NCBI GenBank assembly: GCA_947561585.1
Contig: CANNZV010001107.1
Coordinates: 1-64,000, forward strand
From: Caprella mutica
Taxonomy: Eukaryota > Arthropoda > Malacostraca > Amphipoda > Caprellidae
Length of the DNA stretch: 64,000 nt
Direction: 5' to 3'
Part shown: positions 46,869 to 61,800 of the stretch, one piece after another
Position numbering within the stretch: the stretch's first letter is position 1
Layout: each line of letters opens with the position of its first letter
Notes under the pieces: model-generated
The model's database searches: none
What the model was told of the DNA's origin: nothing
Seen by the model: only the letters and a program-made list of their open reading frames with translations
Made by a program: the position numbers and the translations under genes

Positions 46869-49800
46869 ATGCTCCGTCTGCTGCTGGTCACTCTTTGTCT
46901 CCATCTTGCAAATGGGTAATGCTGAGTGACAAATTGTCATGCAAGTTTTTTCTTATTCAAATCTCTGAACTTCAGTCTAAGATGTATGGAATCGTAACAT
47001 GGAAAATCTCAAAATTCATATCTTAACTTTAGTTTTTAATTCTAAATAATCATCTTCAGTATAACGTACAAAATTATAGAAAATGCATGGAATTGTATAT
47101 TATTATCAAACATTTACATACAGTAGGATTAAAAAAAAGTGGATACGAAATTGAAATCACTATAACTTTAACAAGAACCATCGTATCTTCGTGTGGGTTT
47201 CTTTAGCTAATGCAGATTTTTATCAGCTATAACAATATTTTTCGTTTTTTTTTATATTCCTAATAGTTTTTCTACAGGGTTGTCATAAGTAGAAGGTGGT
47301 GAAATTGCTCTTGCGCGAGATATGTAATTGTTAAAGAATGTTAAAAAAAGTTTGTTTACTTAGTTATAATACAGAAATATTTGTATATTATGAAAATCTA
47401 AAATAAAATATTGTTTACCAAAAATAATCATTATATCCCATTGTTCTCAATACATTTATGTTACCGTTTTCTAACTTCTTTTTTTTATCATATCAGTGTT
47501 ATCTTTCAAAAAATTCACACTATGCGTTATTCATTCTCTTAATTTATTCAGATTATCCGGTAGGGAGGAATTCACATCATTTTACGTATAAGTGGAATAA
47601 CCCAACAAAAAATAACCGCAAACCAGATAAATCTGACCCGTTGCAAATTTATTTTATCAGTAAAAATTGTAAGATCCAAAGCAAGTCACTTATGTGCTTT
47701 TAAGCTTGAAAGTGCATCAGTTCGATGCACTTTAGTGTCTCAGCTATAAGAATAATTTGAGACACTAAAGTGCATCTAACTGATGTACTTTGAATCTTTC
47801 GAAACACCCAAGTACATCCAAACTATAGTTTGGTGCACTTAAGTGTATCGCTTTGGAGACAAAGCCACAGGGTGAACTCGAAACACCTGAGTGCATCAGA
47901 ATTTCTCTTAGTGTATAGTTACACACTTTAAAGATGAGAAGTATGTTTACTTTCAAATTTGTTTTAAAACCTTAGTTAACATCTTAGGTATATAATGAAA
48001 TCTTTTTCCAGTGATTACGAGTTCACCATTTCTCAGAAATGGGTATCCGGTGGCGATAATCAGGTCTGTCTCTCCACCAAAGAAGTACTGGATCCCAACT
48101 ACTCTCTGACTATCAATGTTTATAGATATTATTCGAGTCCACCTCGCATCTCCTTCGAATATCAAGAAATAGTCCCTTACGACGCAAAAGACAGAGAATT
48201 GTTGTCCGAGTTCAAAAACCTAACCTTTGATGAATGTGAGTATCATTACAAAATTGTCGGAAACTGCTTTTCTATTTGCTGCAATTTTAAAATGAGCTTG
48301 TTCTTTGCTTTCCTTTAGTATTTAAAAGATTTTTTATTTGTATGTCCTTCCAATGAAGTTGTAACTTTGTAATCAAATATAATTTTGGTCGAGCGTCAAA
48401 TATTTTGAACAAATCATATCCTATGGTAAAACAAAATCTAGATGTAATTAATCATATCTTTATTCTTTACTCAGTATATTGTCTTAGACGAGATAAAAAA
48501 AAAATATAATCTTTTTTATCCTTTAACAACGATATTTCAGATATGACTTACTCCTGCGTTAAAATAGCTGTGCAACCTACCACTGATAGATACGGAGATG
48601 TCGAAATAATTGGCTCAGTCAATGGTAATACAGTGAACCAAACAAGTGAGATAAGATTCATGCAGAACATTCCTCGGACGTTCATAGAAACAGCAAGACC
48701 AAAGTATAGAGTAAGTAATAAGTATACGTACTATTCAAGGAACAACAAACATATATTGGTCACTTTCCTGCTAATTATCATAGTATATATTGTAAGCATT
48801 GTGATTTAGCAATTATATTCGATCTCAATGAATAATATACATACAGGTAAAGCTCGTTCAACGAAAGTATACGTACCAGATAAAGAGGTCGTTATACATA
48901 TCTTGTTGTTACTGCATGGTTGCTGTAAGATCACAGAATTACTTCAGTTTGGGATTTAAATTTTGCAAGTTTTCTTCTACAGCACTTCAAAGAAGCCCTA
49001 GCGAAAGTAACTGATCTCCGATTATTATTAAATCAAAATTTTAATGAAAATTTTATAATAATTATATAACTTACTCATGTAAAGATAAGAAATGATAAGG
49101 TAGGTAAAATAAAACAAAGATATTAGAAACTAAATATATATCATAATATATGAGTTACATGAAAATTTAGAAATTATTATAGAATAGTCACACTTCTTTT
49201 CAATTTCTATAGAACTTTTCTAATCAAAGAAAATGTATAGGAAAAGGGTAACAAAATCAAATACTGAAAATCTGAAAAAACAATACATTAAGTGTTGATT
49301 GTGAATTGTAATACCACTGAATGTAATCAATGTAATTAAATACCTGGTAAACGAATAAAATATTTGTTAAACTATTTAATTTAAAGAGGTCGTTGCAGGA
49401 GCTGCATGGGTCTTAGAATGGATCATTTTTTTCTTGTGTAATGCGAGTCCGTTTCAAGATCGTCCACTGTACGAGCTTTACATGTACATTGTACAGGGTG
49501 CCCACCAAAAATGTATCCATTTCCTGTGATTTTTGTTTTTATTAACAGCATGTGAGGGTTTTTATAAACTTATACATATATTCAATGGCTGGGGATACAA
49601 TTTTGGTGGTTTGCTTCTTCTGGCAAGAGGCCTTAAAAAAAAAAAAAAAAAAAATTTTGGCTGATGTATGTGACTTCATAAATTTGAACTGTTAAATATT
49701 GCTGACTATAAACTGTAATGGTTAGTTTCACAAAATATAATAATTATTGTACCTCCTGCAACTAATGTCTATTATAGCATTGCAAGAAATACAGTTATTG

Positions 49801-52800
49801 TTCAGAGGTTGATAAAACATTGTAATCTTAATTTTATGAGGTAGCCGAATAAATTATACAATTTATCATCATTTCAGACTGTACAACATGAACATTTTAT
49901 TATAATGTTTTGATTATGAAATATCCTTTTTAATCATATAGTGGACGTAACATTTATTTTCACGTTATTTTTATTGACAATTAGTTCAAAGCTTTCTCAT
50001 CATCAAGGAATGATTGATTTAAAAGTTATATCATTTATGTTTACAAAACAATCTATACTTTATGAACTTTTTCTATGGTTAGTTTTTGAAATTAATTTAT
50101 TTGTTTAAAATTTTCTCTTCATGGATATTATTTTCAGTTAAATTACTTCATTTTTAAACAAACTTTATGAAAATTTTGCAGTAGGTAGTTTAGATGTGAA
50201 ATTTTGTATTTAGGCGATCATTTTGAAATCGTTTACTTCACGACGACGAGAAAATGTTTCTTAAAAGTTTGTAATCAAATATACCTATATTGTCTTAAAA
50301 GTTTCAATGTAAATAATCGGATACTAAATGTATTTTTATAATGTATTTCAGCCAGGAGATACGGTTCAATTCAGAGTAGTTAGCTTGGATGAATTAACTC
50401 TTGCCGTGAACTACAGTCGTGTGAGTACATACATATTAGCTATTATTATAACTATAATTAAATTATTAAAGTTTACGGTGAAAATTAATCAGATGAAGTC
50501 CGGCCAATATGAACATTAATGAAAGTTTTAAAATTATTTTCTGCACCACCAATGTGATAACATTTTGTTGCTCATGAAAGAGTTACTATTATAAATGCTG
50601 AAATTCTTTTTCAGTAATTCATAAATATTATCACATTTTATTGATAATAATATATTTTTGCAGTACCTCAGAATAGAGTTGATAAGTCCCTCTTCGACAG
50701 CGATTGCTCAGTGGAGTTACGTGTCCAATACCAATGGATTGGTCCAGAGAGATTTCACTCTGATAGATAAACCGGAAATAGGAAACTACACAATATCAGT
50801 TTTACAAAGTTTGTATCAACCCTATTTTAGCACAACATTCGAAGTGGTGGATTATGATTTTCCTCAATTTAAAGTGAAAATATCCCAGCCTAAATCTGTT
50901 CTAGCAACAGAACCTAGTTTGATGATAAGGGTTTGTGCGACTTATAACTTTGGGGCTCAGCTGAAAGGTCAACTAGTAGGAAGTGCTGATAATGGCGGAC
51001 GTTTTGGTGCAGGCGTGTATGAGTTGACTGAACTTAACTTCAACGACACTATTCACGGCTGCAAGAATTTGAACATTAATCTCACAAAGCTGGAAATAAA
51101 TTCTTACGATAGCATCGCTGAAAAGGTGAATATCAAGCTGCAAGTCCTAGAAGAAGGAACAGAAAACATAGTTGAAAAAAGAATCACCATTCCCATCTCA
51201 AGAGTTCCAATTAAAATGGAGAATACCCGATTGTTCCATTATAGAAAACCAGGAATTCCCTACGCCATGCGGGTTAGTAACACCACAATCATAAAATTTA
51301 TCGTACTTGTTTGCAAAATTTATTTTAGTTTTAACAAATTCAATGTTGATTAAATACAGATCTTCGTTACAAACAATGATGAGACACCAGCTTCTTTGGA
51401 GCCTATCTCTGTGTGTGCAGGCGGAAAATGTGCAAATGTAACCACCGACAGTGAAGGATACCTTAAGTTTTCTCTTCCACCACATATGCAATACCAAAGA
51501 CTGAAAGTGAGTCAAAATACAATAGATTTAAATTTTTAACTTATATTCGATCATTCTCTAACTAAAAAGTTGCTCACCTACAACTAATTCTGCCTCACAA
51601 GCAAGAAGGATTTTTTCTTGGAATGTTAAGGGAATATACCAGGAATAAATCCCTATTGCCTGGGCTATTCCTAATATACCGTAAATGTTAGAAATTATTA
51701 GAGCCATAGATTTAAAAAATTCCTTCATAAGACAATAAAATTTAAGATACGGAATAATATCTAATTTACGTTTAGTCCAAGTTGTGAAAGTCTGAAAATT
51801 AGTTTTGCACATCTAATAATGAAAACTTTATTGGTATACTGTAAAAGTTTCATATCTTTCCAGTTGACTGCTTTAAATCACCCTAAACTGGAGGTTACTA
51901 ATCCGTCTGGTGACTCCATGCAGTTGTACATGCACGCCCCAGTGTACCATTTCTACCCTGAAGATTATTACTCTCCTTCAAACTCATCCCTTCAAATACT
52001 ACCTTCTTCTTTTCAAGAAATTAAATGCAGAGCTGATAAAAGAAAAGTAGAATCACTGAGAATAAAAATTATTTACGCTGTTCCGACTATCATTGAGACT
52101 AACCTCAATGTCATGGTGAGAATTCTGTTCATTTTTATACAAATGAAGATATCATATATAGTACTGCATTACTACATATCTACATCTCTTTTATTCATCC
52201 ATTGTCTATACACTCATAAATAGTGCCTTCAATCATTCATTGCAGTTAATTTCAAGAGGAAAGATTAGGTATTCCGAAGTGATTCCAGTGGTATATGACG
52301 CCAAAGATTTGCCATCTGATATCAATCTTTTGTTCCCGATGGAAGCTTCTTCAAGCGGTGAATCTGGTTACAGGGGAAGTTGGGAAATATCATTGGATGT
52401 ACTGTACAATATGTCTCCTGAATTTAAGGTAATTTGATGTCAGAAATTAAGATTTATATACGAATTTAAGGAAGCTGAAATTGCATATTTCTTCAATATT
52501 TATTTTACTCTCTTTATATAGTAAGAAAAGTTGCCCCTTTGCATATGTTTTCTTAAATATTTATTTGTAGGTTATCAAGTTAACAAATGATTTGGCTGAA
52601 ACAAAATAATTGTCCCAAAATAGATTTTAATTTGGTACACGAGTCCCGAGGGAGAAATTGTGGCGGATTCATACAATATGAAGATGGAAGAATGTCTGAA
52701 TAACAAAGTCAAAATGTCCTGGTCTAATGCCAAGCCACGTAGAGGAGAACCAACAACTGTATCTGTGGAGGCGGAGCCTGATTCTTTCTGCAGCATAGGT

Positions 52801-55800
52801 AAATTAGAAAGTAACTAAATTAAGTAAAATAATAGTTTTTGTAGCATTTTCTAGGGAAAATAAGATTGAAATAGTAAGAAGAATATATAGCTTTAGTTCA
52901 CATTGTTTAAAATAGGTGAAAGTTTTATATTATCGATGTTCAATTTGAACTGCTGACAATTAAGTACTAATAGGTAGTCAGTATTTGTCATTTGATATCA
53001 GAATTTGTTTAGTTTTCTCTCTAATCATCAACTATTACTTCTAGGAATTGAAGATGTAAATGTTGAAGAAACGTCAACATCACTCTTCTCCAGAATAATG
53101 AAGAGGGTACATGATCTACAACCTGATTCAGTAACGGCAAACCAAGTCAATGATTATGAATTCTGTAAAGAAAAACTCAGAGGAGACAGTGAGTTTAATA
53201 GTAAATAATCTACATGATTATTTAAAATTTTAATAGTTAATTTCTTTAGAAAGAATATATTGTTACAGGTAAAATATATTACCTTTAATTTAAAAGAGTA
53301 CACAGTGACATGAAACAAGTACTTGGAAAGAACAGAAATGTTTATTTTTCAGCATTTTGGTGAAACACATACCAAACAAATTATAATTTTTTTTACATTA
53401 TATATATTATTAAATTACAATATTTCTTGAAATAGGTTGTGAAAGAAGTATTCGATTTAATTGGGCCTAGCCGTTGGTACTAATTACTGATGTCAAACTA
53501 TTCTGTAACTTTTGACTAGGTCCTGGCAATATTTTACTGGAGATTTGCCCACTCTCCCATGCCAATAGTCTGTAATTGGTGAAGGTTTCAGGTGCGTCTT
53601 GCCTGCTCTGTCTCTTCAAAATTTGCCACAAATTTTAATGCAATTCAAGTCTAATGATTGGCTAGGCATATCTTCTAACCATTTCTCAGTTGATTTTTGA
53701 TTCATCTGGCCGTGTTACATTCTTAACTTTGATAATGTGATATGGTCAGCTGAGATTGAAATCGATCATATTGGCTATAATGATGTAAGCCATGTCTGGC
53801 GACTTGAGGAACACCTAACCTATAGTGTGAAGCATGGTGGGTGAAGTATTATGGTCTGAAACTGTTTTCCTCAAGGGGGATAGCACCAAGAGAAATGATC
53901 GATGTTAGAAATACAAGAAGTTTTTGTACAATAACCTGCAACAGTCTGTGGAGGGAATGGGATTCTTTGATGATTGAAGTTCCAGCAGGACATTCATCCA
54001 AACATACAGAGAGGGCAACTCAGAAATGGTAGGCACGATGATATATATACCCAGCCAATCACAACATTCAAATCCCATTAAAAATTTGTGATGAATTTTG
54101 AAGAGACAGATTTTCTCCTCAAACCTGCCTCAATTACAGACTATTGCCATAGAAAAGAGGAAATAACTCCGGTAAGATGTTGCCAGGAACAGGTGAACAG
54201 AAATAGAACGACAGTAGTATAATTAGTGCCAAAAGAGACTCAATTAAATATTATCCTTTCATTTTGTATCTGGTCAAATACTTATTTCACTAATCATTTC
54301 AAGAAATATTGTATAAATTATAGATATTTAATGTTAAGTTTCAATTATTTCAATCTATATATTAATATGCAAAAGTACTATTTTATGTATTATACCAAAA
54401 TATTGAGAAATAAACATTTTCTTTCTGTCCAAATACTTGTTTCACGCCATAGTAGTTTGTACATTATTCATATTAATTAATTAATTTTATTCCTAATAGA
54501 AGAATTCGAAAATTTCGAATCTCTTCCTTGATCTTCAAATATTTTTTTTCCAGAGGACACATTGCGTAACTATGTCTCAGACTATGTTGATGCCACCAAG
54601 ATGTTTGATGTAAGTTATATGTGTTTTTACAGACTACTCTATACTCTATAACATGAATATGAATATAGATATATGAGATTACTCTAACAGCTTCAATTGA
54701 ATAACTGGTACTCGTAACTTAGTTCCTCACCGTATTTAATATTTCTGACTTTGCTAGATACTAAAGTTGTGCAAAGATGGTGTATTATCACAATTTCTCC
54801 TCACAGAATGCTGGCATTCTCATCATGTCTGACTCTATATATGCCACGAGACCTTGCAAAGTAACTACATGTAAGTATTTCGTATTTTGATGTTTACTTT
54901 CATCATTTAGGCAATCAGTGGTTGTCCAAGTATCAAATCTTAGCGTAAAAAGTCTTGGTATTAGTCTTAGGAAGACTAAGAAGGAACAAGTCTAATTAGG
55001 CATAGATAACATCCTTCTTAACTGTATATTGTATAACCAATAAATTATGGAGAAAGAACTGAAAATAACTTGAAAATATATCTCTCACAGCTCACAATGG
55101 AGGTCAAAGCAAACCAAAAGATGGATTTTATGAAGAATCTCAAATAGTTTTCTTTGGTAGAGATGTATCGGATGATAACCCTGGCTTCAATAGCTTGTTT
55201 AAATATAAACAGGAAGAAACTTACGACTATTCATCAGAAACATTCTTGTGGGAACTATTTTCAGTGGAGTAAGTATGGAAACAAACATTTTTTTATCAAC
55301 ATATCCAACAGCAGATGTTATTTTTAACAGTATTTCATTTTTTGATTTTCAGTGCGAATGGACAGTATACGAAAGAACTTAAATTTTCGGATGCTATCCC
55401 TGAATACAGAGGCAAGATAGTTTGTACTCACCCTGAAAGAGGTGTGGGTATTTCAGACTCCACCCTCATCACTCCTTTTAACCCATTCTATGTTGAAGCT
55501 AAGGGTTCACCTTCTTTAAGGCTGGGAGAACATATGGTCCTCACAATCACGGTGTACAACAACGATACCACTATTTTACCGGTGAGAAGTTACAGTAAAT
55601 ACAGATTGATCTATATTCTTCAGATTATTTTATATTCAGTAGTAATAATGAGATTAATAATAATTCATCATCAGATAAAACTAATGATGGACACAAGTGA
55701 TCGTCTAGAAATTGTAAAATCAGATGGAAAAGTTGTTGTTGACCAATCAGAAGCTTCAACACAAGTTTTACAGGTTCCTGCCAATGGGCGAGCAGTTTGG

Positions 55801-58800
55801 ACATTAGAGTGAGTATTGTGATCACATTTTCTTGGAAGCTTTTCTATTCACTTTTCCTGTTTGATAACCTAAACGAATTCATATTAAAAACTATAGCTCT
55901 CTGGCTTTTGTAAGGTACATAATAATTTTCCAAAATATATATTTGCAAATAAACGTTATTTTCTAATGTTACTAACTATTCTTTTTTGTTTAGTCTAATC
56001 AATAATTCCGAATTTCCCCTAACCAATATTCTTTCATCATTTTGTGCTTCTGTTATACTCTCTTTTAAAGAGGATTTTTTTTTTCTGAATTGAGATCTTA
56101 GATTCCAGATTTTTTGTTATTTTACCTCTCAAGATCCTCTCTAAATTTGGAGAAAAATGAGTTAATTACCTAATATTGTTTTTGTTCTTCCGAATTACCA
56201 AATCTTCGTTATTTCATGAATTTTCGTTTTTCCAGTTTTTCTGCTTCCCTGATTTTTCAGTTTGAATTTTCCTGATTTTCGGTTTTCTGTTTTTTCCAGA
56301 TTTTCGGATTTTCAGGATTCTTGATTTACTGGATGTTTGTTTTATTTTCATTATTTTTTTACTAATTTTGGATTTTCAATTTTTCCGTATTTTTCTATAA
56401 ATTTCAATTTTTCTGTATTTTCAGATTTTCTGAAATTACTTACAGCGAGACAAACAGAAATAAATATAGGACAGACAGAAAAATAAGGATAAGGAAACTA
56501 TTTACGAGTGTTTATGAATACATATCTCAATATCGTTACAGAATTAAACCAAAGAGAGCCATGAACGTCCTGATGAACATTACAGCTGAAGTAGACTCTT
56601 CTTACGCAAACAATGAGAATAAATATTACGCTCCTCAAAGTGTCTTGAAAAGTGTCAGTGTGGTTCACGAGGGTTTCCCCAAAGAAATAGTGCAGAGTAG
56701 CTACATCTGTGGTAAAGGTAAGCACTGTGTGGGTCACAATGGTTAGTAATTCTCTACCCAAACATGGTATCTAAATTAATTGTATGTTACTGATGTTACT
56801 AAGTCCCTATGAGAGATTTCTCTTCAAAATAACTGTTCCAACTTGTGAAGATTGCTCTCATATAATTCTCCTATACCAGTTTTAAGTTGCTCTTCAAGAA
56901 TTGTAATGATGGGAATATTTCAGAAGAATGTATTTAGAAACGATTAGGAATTGTTTTTTTTATTACATGAAATTGATTGATTAATATCTTGAAAGTTCGT
57001 AGCATAGTTACATATTATTTACATGGTTTTACTGATGATTTAAAATAATGATCAACCATAATAATTTGATTTAACAGGAAAAATGTATAAATTTTCTAAA
57101 GAAGAATAGAATGCTGTCGTTAACTAGGAAGGTGGTAGATTACCAGCTTCCTAGATAATGACAGGGCTGTCATTATCTAGGAATTTACCATTAAAGCTAG
57201 GAAAAGTAACAAGGAATATGTATATATTTATAATTGTCACTCCTTGATTATGTATCTCATTTAGTCATTTTCTATGAGTCATAATGAAAGAAAATTTGAT
57301 TTAGCGTTACAATTCTATGTAAGCCTATTATTATCTTCGCAGAATGCGGGAAGGTCATATTTTCATCGGAATTTATTTATATATTTATTTATTTATCATC
57401 TTGTTATTCGCTTATCTGAAAAAGTGTTCAACCAAATTGCCTGAAATTTGGTGAAACAATTGATCAATGTCCAGTGACCTGCTGTTAGACTTTTGGGAGT
57501 GACCGGGTCAAAGGTCAAGATCATGGTCATTTATAACTCAAAAAGTATTGGACCATATTGCATGAAACTTGGTGAGACGATTGGTCAATATACAGGAACC
57601 ATTTTGTTAGATTTTGGGAGCGATCGGGTCAAAGGTTAAATATCAAGGTCAAGGCCATTTATAACTCAGTAACTCAAAAAGTATTCCACCAAATTGTCAG
57701 AAATTTTATGGGTCGATTGGACAATGTCTACGAACCATCTGGTGGAATTTTGGAAGCGATTCGGTCAAAGGTCAAGGTAATGGTCATTTATAACTCGATA
57801 ACTCAAAAAGTATTGAACCATATTGCATGAAACTTGGTAGGTCGATTGGTCAATACCCAGTCACAAGTTTATTAGATTTTGGTAGCAAACGGATGAACGG
57901 CGACGAAGGTATGCGCTCTAACCATTGCATGTAATCTAGTTAAACAGTGTTTCAGTGTTTGTGACTGTGATGTAAGTTTAAGGTTGTGAATTTATGAAAG
58001 GTTTTAAAATCCATCCATAGATAACTCTCACTCAGTATAGGTTAGTAATAAATAGATACTTAGATTTTTATAATTATTGTGTTACATTGAACAAACAGAT
58101 ATTTTATGCTCTATGAAATATTTTAGGTAGTAGGGTACTAAGTTCCAAGTTATTGGTTGGTTCTACAATTTCGGACACGTCAGAAAAGAAAATATTATAA
58201 TTATTATTTAACTTCTATTCTAAATGGTATCATGTATACCAATTGAAAATAAAAGTTAAATAATGATTTTTATATACAGAATTTTATGAGTTCGAAAATA
58301 TGGAACTGTGTTATAACACAGAACTTACCCTAAGAGGGTACATGTTGAATTTCTGAACCAATTACTTCTAATAACCTCTTCTGGATTATAAGATTGATAC
58401 TTTTTTGTTGCCGTGAAATAATCACGAAAAACTTTTCTCCATTTTCTATGTCTACGAATGGTGATCATTTCGAGATACATCTCAAATTAATTACCGCTTT
58501 CATTAAAGTTAGGCCCGCGTGTATATTAATTTTTTTATTCAAATGCATCCAGTTGGGAGAGTGGTGGCCTTCCAGAGCACAGAACTGCATGGTCCAAGTT
58601 CGATACCCAGACACATCACTTCATTTCTCCCCATTTATTTGTATATATAACATTAATAAAATTGATATGCCCCCAGACGTAAATTGCACTCTATGTAATA
58701 AAGTAGATGCAGGTAAGAAATGCAGTTCGATATTTTAACTTTCTTCGGAAAATGTATCTTCAATATAGATATATATTTAAAATCGAATTTGCTGTCTATT

Positions 58801-61800
58801 TCGTTACTAAAAAACGCTTTCGTTTCTATGCGTAATTTAGAAAGAGTATTGATACAGTATAATGGTATCAACAATCCATCGAAACAGTTTTTCAAATATC
58901 TTCAATTTAGATATGTTTTTATATCGCATTTGGTGTCTTTTCCATTACTAAATCGCTTTCGTTTATATCTCTTTTTTATTTATTTGAGTGTTGCATCGCT
59001 AATCTAAAAATGTATCTGAACGATGCAGAGGGATCGATTTGTTTATTTTTTCTACATCGAAAGTGTAGAGCACGTGGTATCGTTTAGAAATATAGTTGAC
59101 ACGACTATGTTTGCTGGGATGCATCTATAGTCTGTACAATAACTAGTCGATCGAAAAAAAATATTTGTACTAGTTCAGTGAAATCATTATAGGATTTTTT
59201 TTTTAGAAAATTATGAACATTTGAAGATACATACTACCTACCTTTCAATTTTACCAAGTATACTTACTTAAAACTAAATCATACGCTTTTACATACAGTA
59301 AATAATGTATAACATATTTCAGGTGCGGAAATAACGAATGACGCTACATTCAAGATGGAGATTCCAGAATCTTACCAAGTCACCCCAAATTCTGTAGAAA
59401 CTTGGGTTACAGTCGACGGAGAGCTAATGCGGCCAACTATTAATAATATAGAGAACGTCCTACAGATACCTACTGGAGTCGGAGAACCAACTGTGCTTCA
59501 ATTCACTTCCGCCATTTACGCCTACGAATACCTAATTTGGAACAGAAAATCTGGTAACAAGAAGAAAATGTCGCTATTGGTAGATAAAGGTGGGGCAATA
59601 AATTTTCAGACATTGGATTAAAATTTTTAGGAATACTTAACTAATATTTTTATTTTCTTGCGTAGCTTATCAAAGTCTACTGAAATTCAGAAATCCGGAT
59701 GGAGCATTCAGTCAATTCATGAATAGTTCTAGATATTCAGAAAAATCTTCCTGGCTGACAGCTTACGCCGTCAAAGCTATGACTAGAGCTAGGGAGATTA
59801 CCCTAAATGACGACAAACTCTTCAAACATATGATTAGATGGTTGAAAGAAACTCAAATTGAAGAAGATGTATTAGAGACCAATGCAACACTGAACTTACG
59901 CGGTTGTTACAAAATCTTTGGCAAACCGGTTCACAATGGCTTCAAGGTGAGTTGCAATATAAAGATCTTATTAGGAATTACCATTAACGGTTATTGTTTG
60001 TAAAGTTTTTTTTATAGAAATTTATCAACTATTATAATAACTTAAAAAGTTTGTTGTGCGTATATCTTCAATACACACTTCAAACTTATTTAAGAAAGGA
60101 ATTTAAATATACATCATGTAAGAACGTTTTAAATCCCACTTTTATTTGTCTGGAAATTACCTTGCATTGAAAATTCTAAATCTAAGTTAGAGAATATAAT
60201 GATTAATGAATCTATTATATTGTCTTTTTAGGGAGGACTTTCGGATTCTGAAACCGTAATCCTTACATCTTATGTAGTAGCAGCTTTGATGGAAGCTGGA
60301 GAAAGAACATTTTTCATAGGGATAGCCAATGCACTTACCTGCATCAACAGAGCTCCAGAGTCTGATCATCCGTATGCTTTAGCCCTCAAGGCCTATGCTT
60401 TGGTCTTGGCAAAGAACGAAACTGCAGAACAAGCTGTCCAGAATCTTCTGAGTACTGCAGTGAATACTTCTGAAACTACATACTGGAAAATATCAGACGG
60501 TAAACTAGAATTTTGTGAAAGAAAATAGTAATAACTATGTAAGAACTCGTATAACTTCAAATTTATTATCCAGATGCTTCTTCGACATTTGAAATTGAGA
60601 CAGCTGGTTACGCAATCCTTGCTATGTTAAACCAGGATGATAAGAGGTACTTTGACACTGCTACAAAAGTTATGAAGTGGATGACTACTAGAAGGAGTAG
60701 TCGTGGAGGATTCCTTAGCTCTCAGGTGGGAACATTGAAAACATATTTGGTTAATTGTGATCGTGAAATCTCCCCATCAATCATGAAATATAAATTCTAG
60801 CTTATGAATTGTATTACAAGATATATAATTTTCTACAGCATTCTTTATACTTTTGAAAATATTTTGATGAAGTTTAAAATAATTTAATAAACAGAACTGT
60901 TTTTTATTCTTTTATGTTGATCCAGTCTGTTGCTTATTACTCAATTGGTTCATTAAATTGACGGGTGGAATGATAACGCAAGTCCAACTTAAAAGAGACT
61001 CTGCATTTGTTTAACTATTCGACTGAGTATTAACAGAGTATAATGACACAAGCGTATAGGGCCGTACACACGTAGGGTTTTTTAGTCTTTCCACCAGACT
61101 CTTTACTAAGTTCCTCCTACATTTTCCACGAGAATTTAAGAAAAAACGATATAATTATTGGAAAAAGTAGGAGGAGCTTAGTAAAAAGTCAGGTGGAAAG
61201 ACTTAAAAAACCCTACGTGTGTACGGCTCTTTAGAGTTTTATTTTAATTGCTTACAGTAGAGTATACAGATGGTATCGACAGTCGAATGCTTGACCACTG
61301 GCCACCCCCAGCGAAAGTGGTCAATAACTACTGCCTACTAACTAATAATAGAACTGAACTGACACTATAGTTACATAATTCCATGCCTTTACATCCTATG
61401 AGCTCACCGAAACCTTTCATTCAGGCCGGCTACCTTCTGGGTGGCTTAAACCACAAGAATTCTACAAGCCATTAATTAAGTACTAATTGGCTTGTACATT
61501 TCACATAGAAAAAGGTTCATTTAATATTAGAAATTCTAAGCTGTATTTACACATCATTGAATCTTTTAATACTCTGCTCTTTGATAATACATTGATTTCG
61601 AAAGACACATTTCATAGCATTAACTAAATAATTAATTTATAATATACACCCGAAATAATATTTCAGTTAGACAGCTTTATGGAAAATATGATGAAAAAGC
61701 ATAATGAAAAATTGTATTGCAACCATTAAATTTCAATTACAACACCTTTTTTTTCCAGGATACGAATGTTGCTCTAGAATCTTTTCTTCTTTATGAAAAA

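Noticed and set aside
47458..47703. 81-aa ORF as an extra exon of the thioester-protein gene
   Set aside because: Exon 1 (46915) joins 48012 in phase and directly gives the mature N-terminus; this ORF has no family similarity.
51558..51812. 84-aa minus-strand ORF in thioester-protein intron 6
   Set aside because: Lies wholly within an intron on the opposite strand, with low-complexity hydrophobic composition and no homology recognised.
54226..54480. 84-aa ORF near 54.3 kb
   Set aside because: It falls in the right part and TIR of the dead Tc1-like element and is AT-rich without family similarity.
58394..58738. 114-aa ORF in thioester-protein intron 16
   Set aside because: It spans a SINE-like tRNA-derived sequence, has no splice-compatible role, and the exons on either side join in phase without it.
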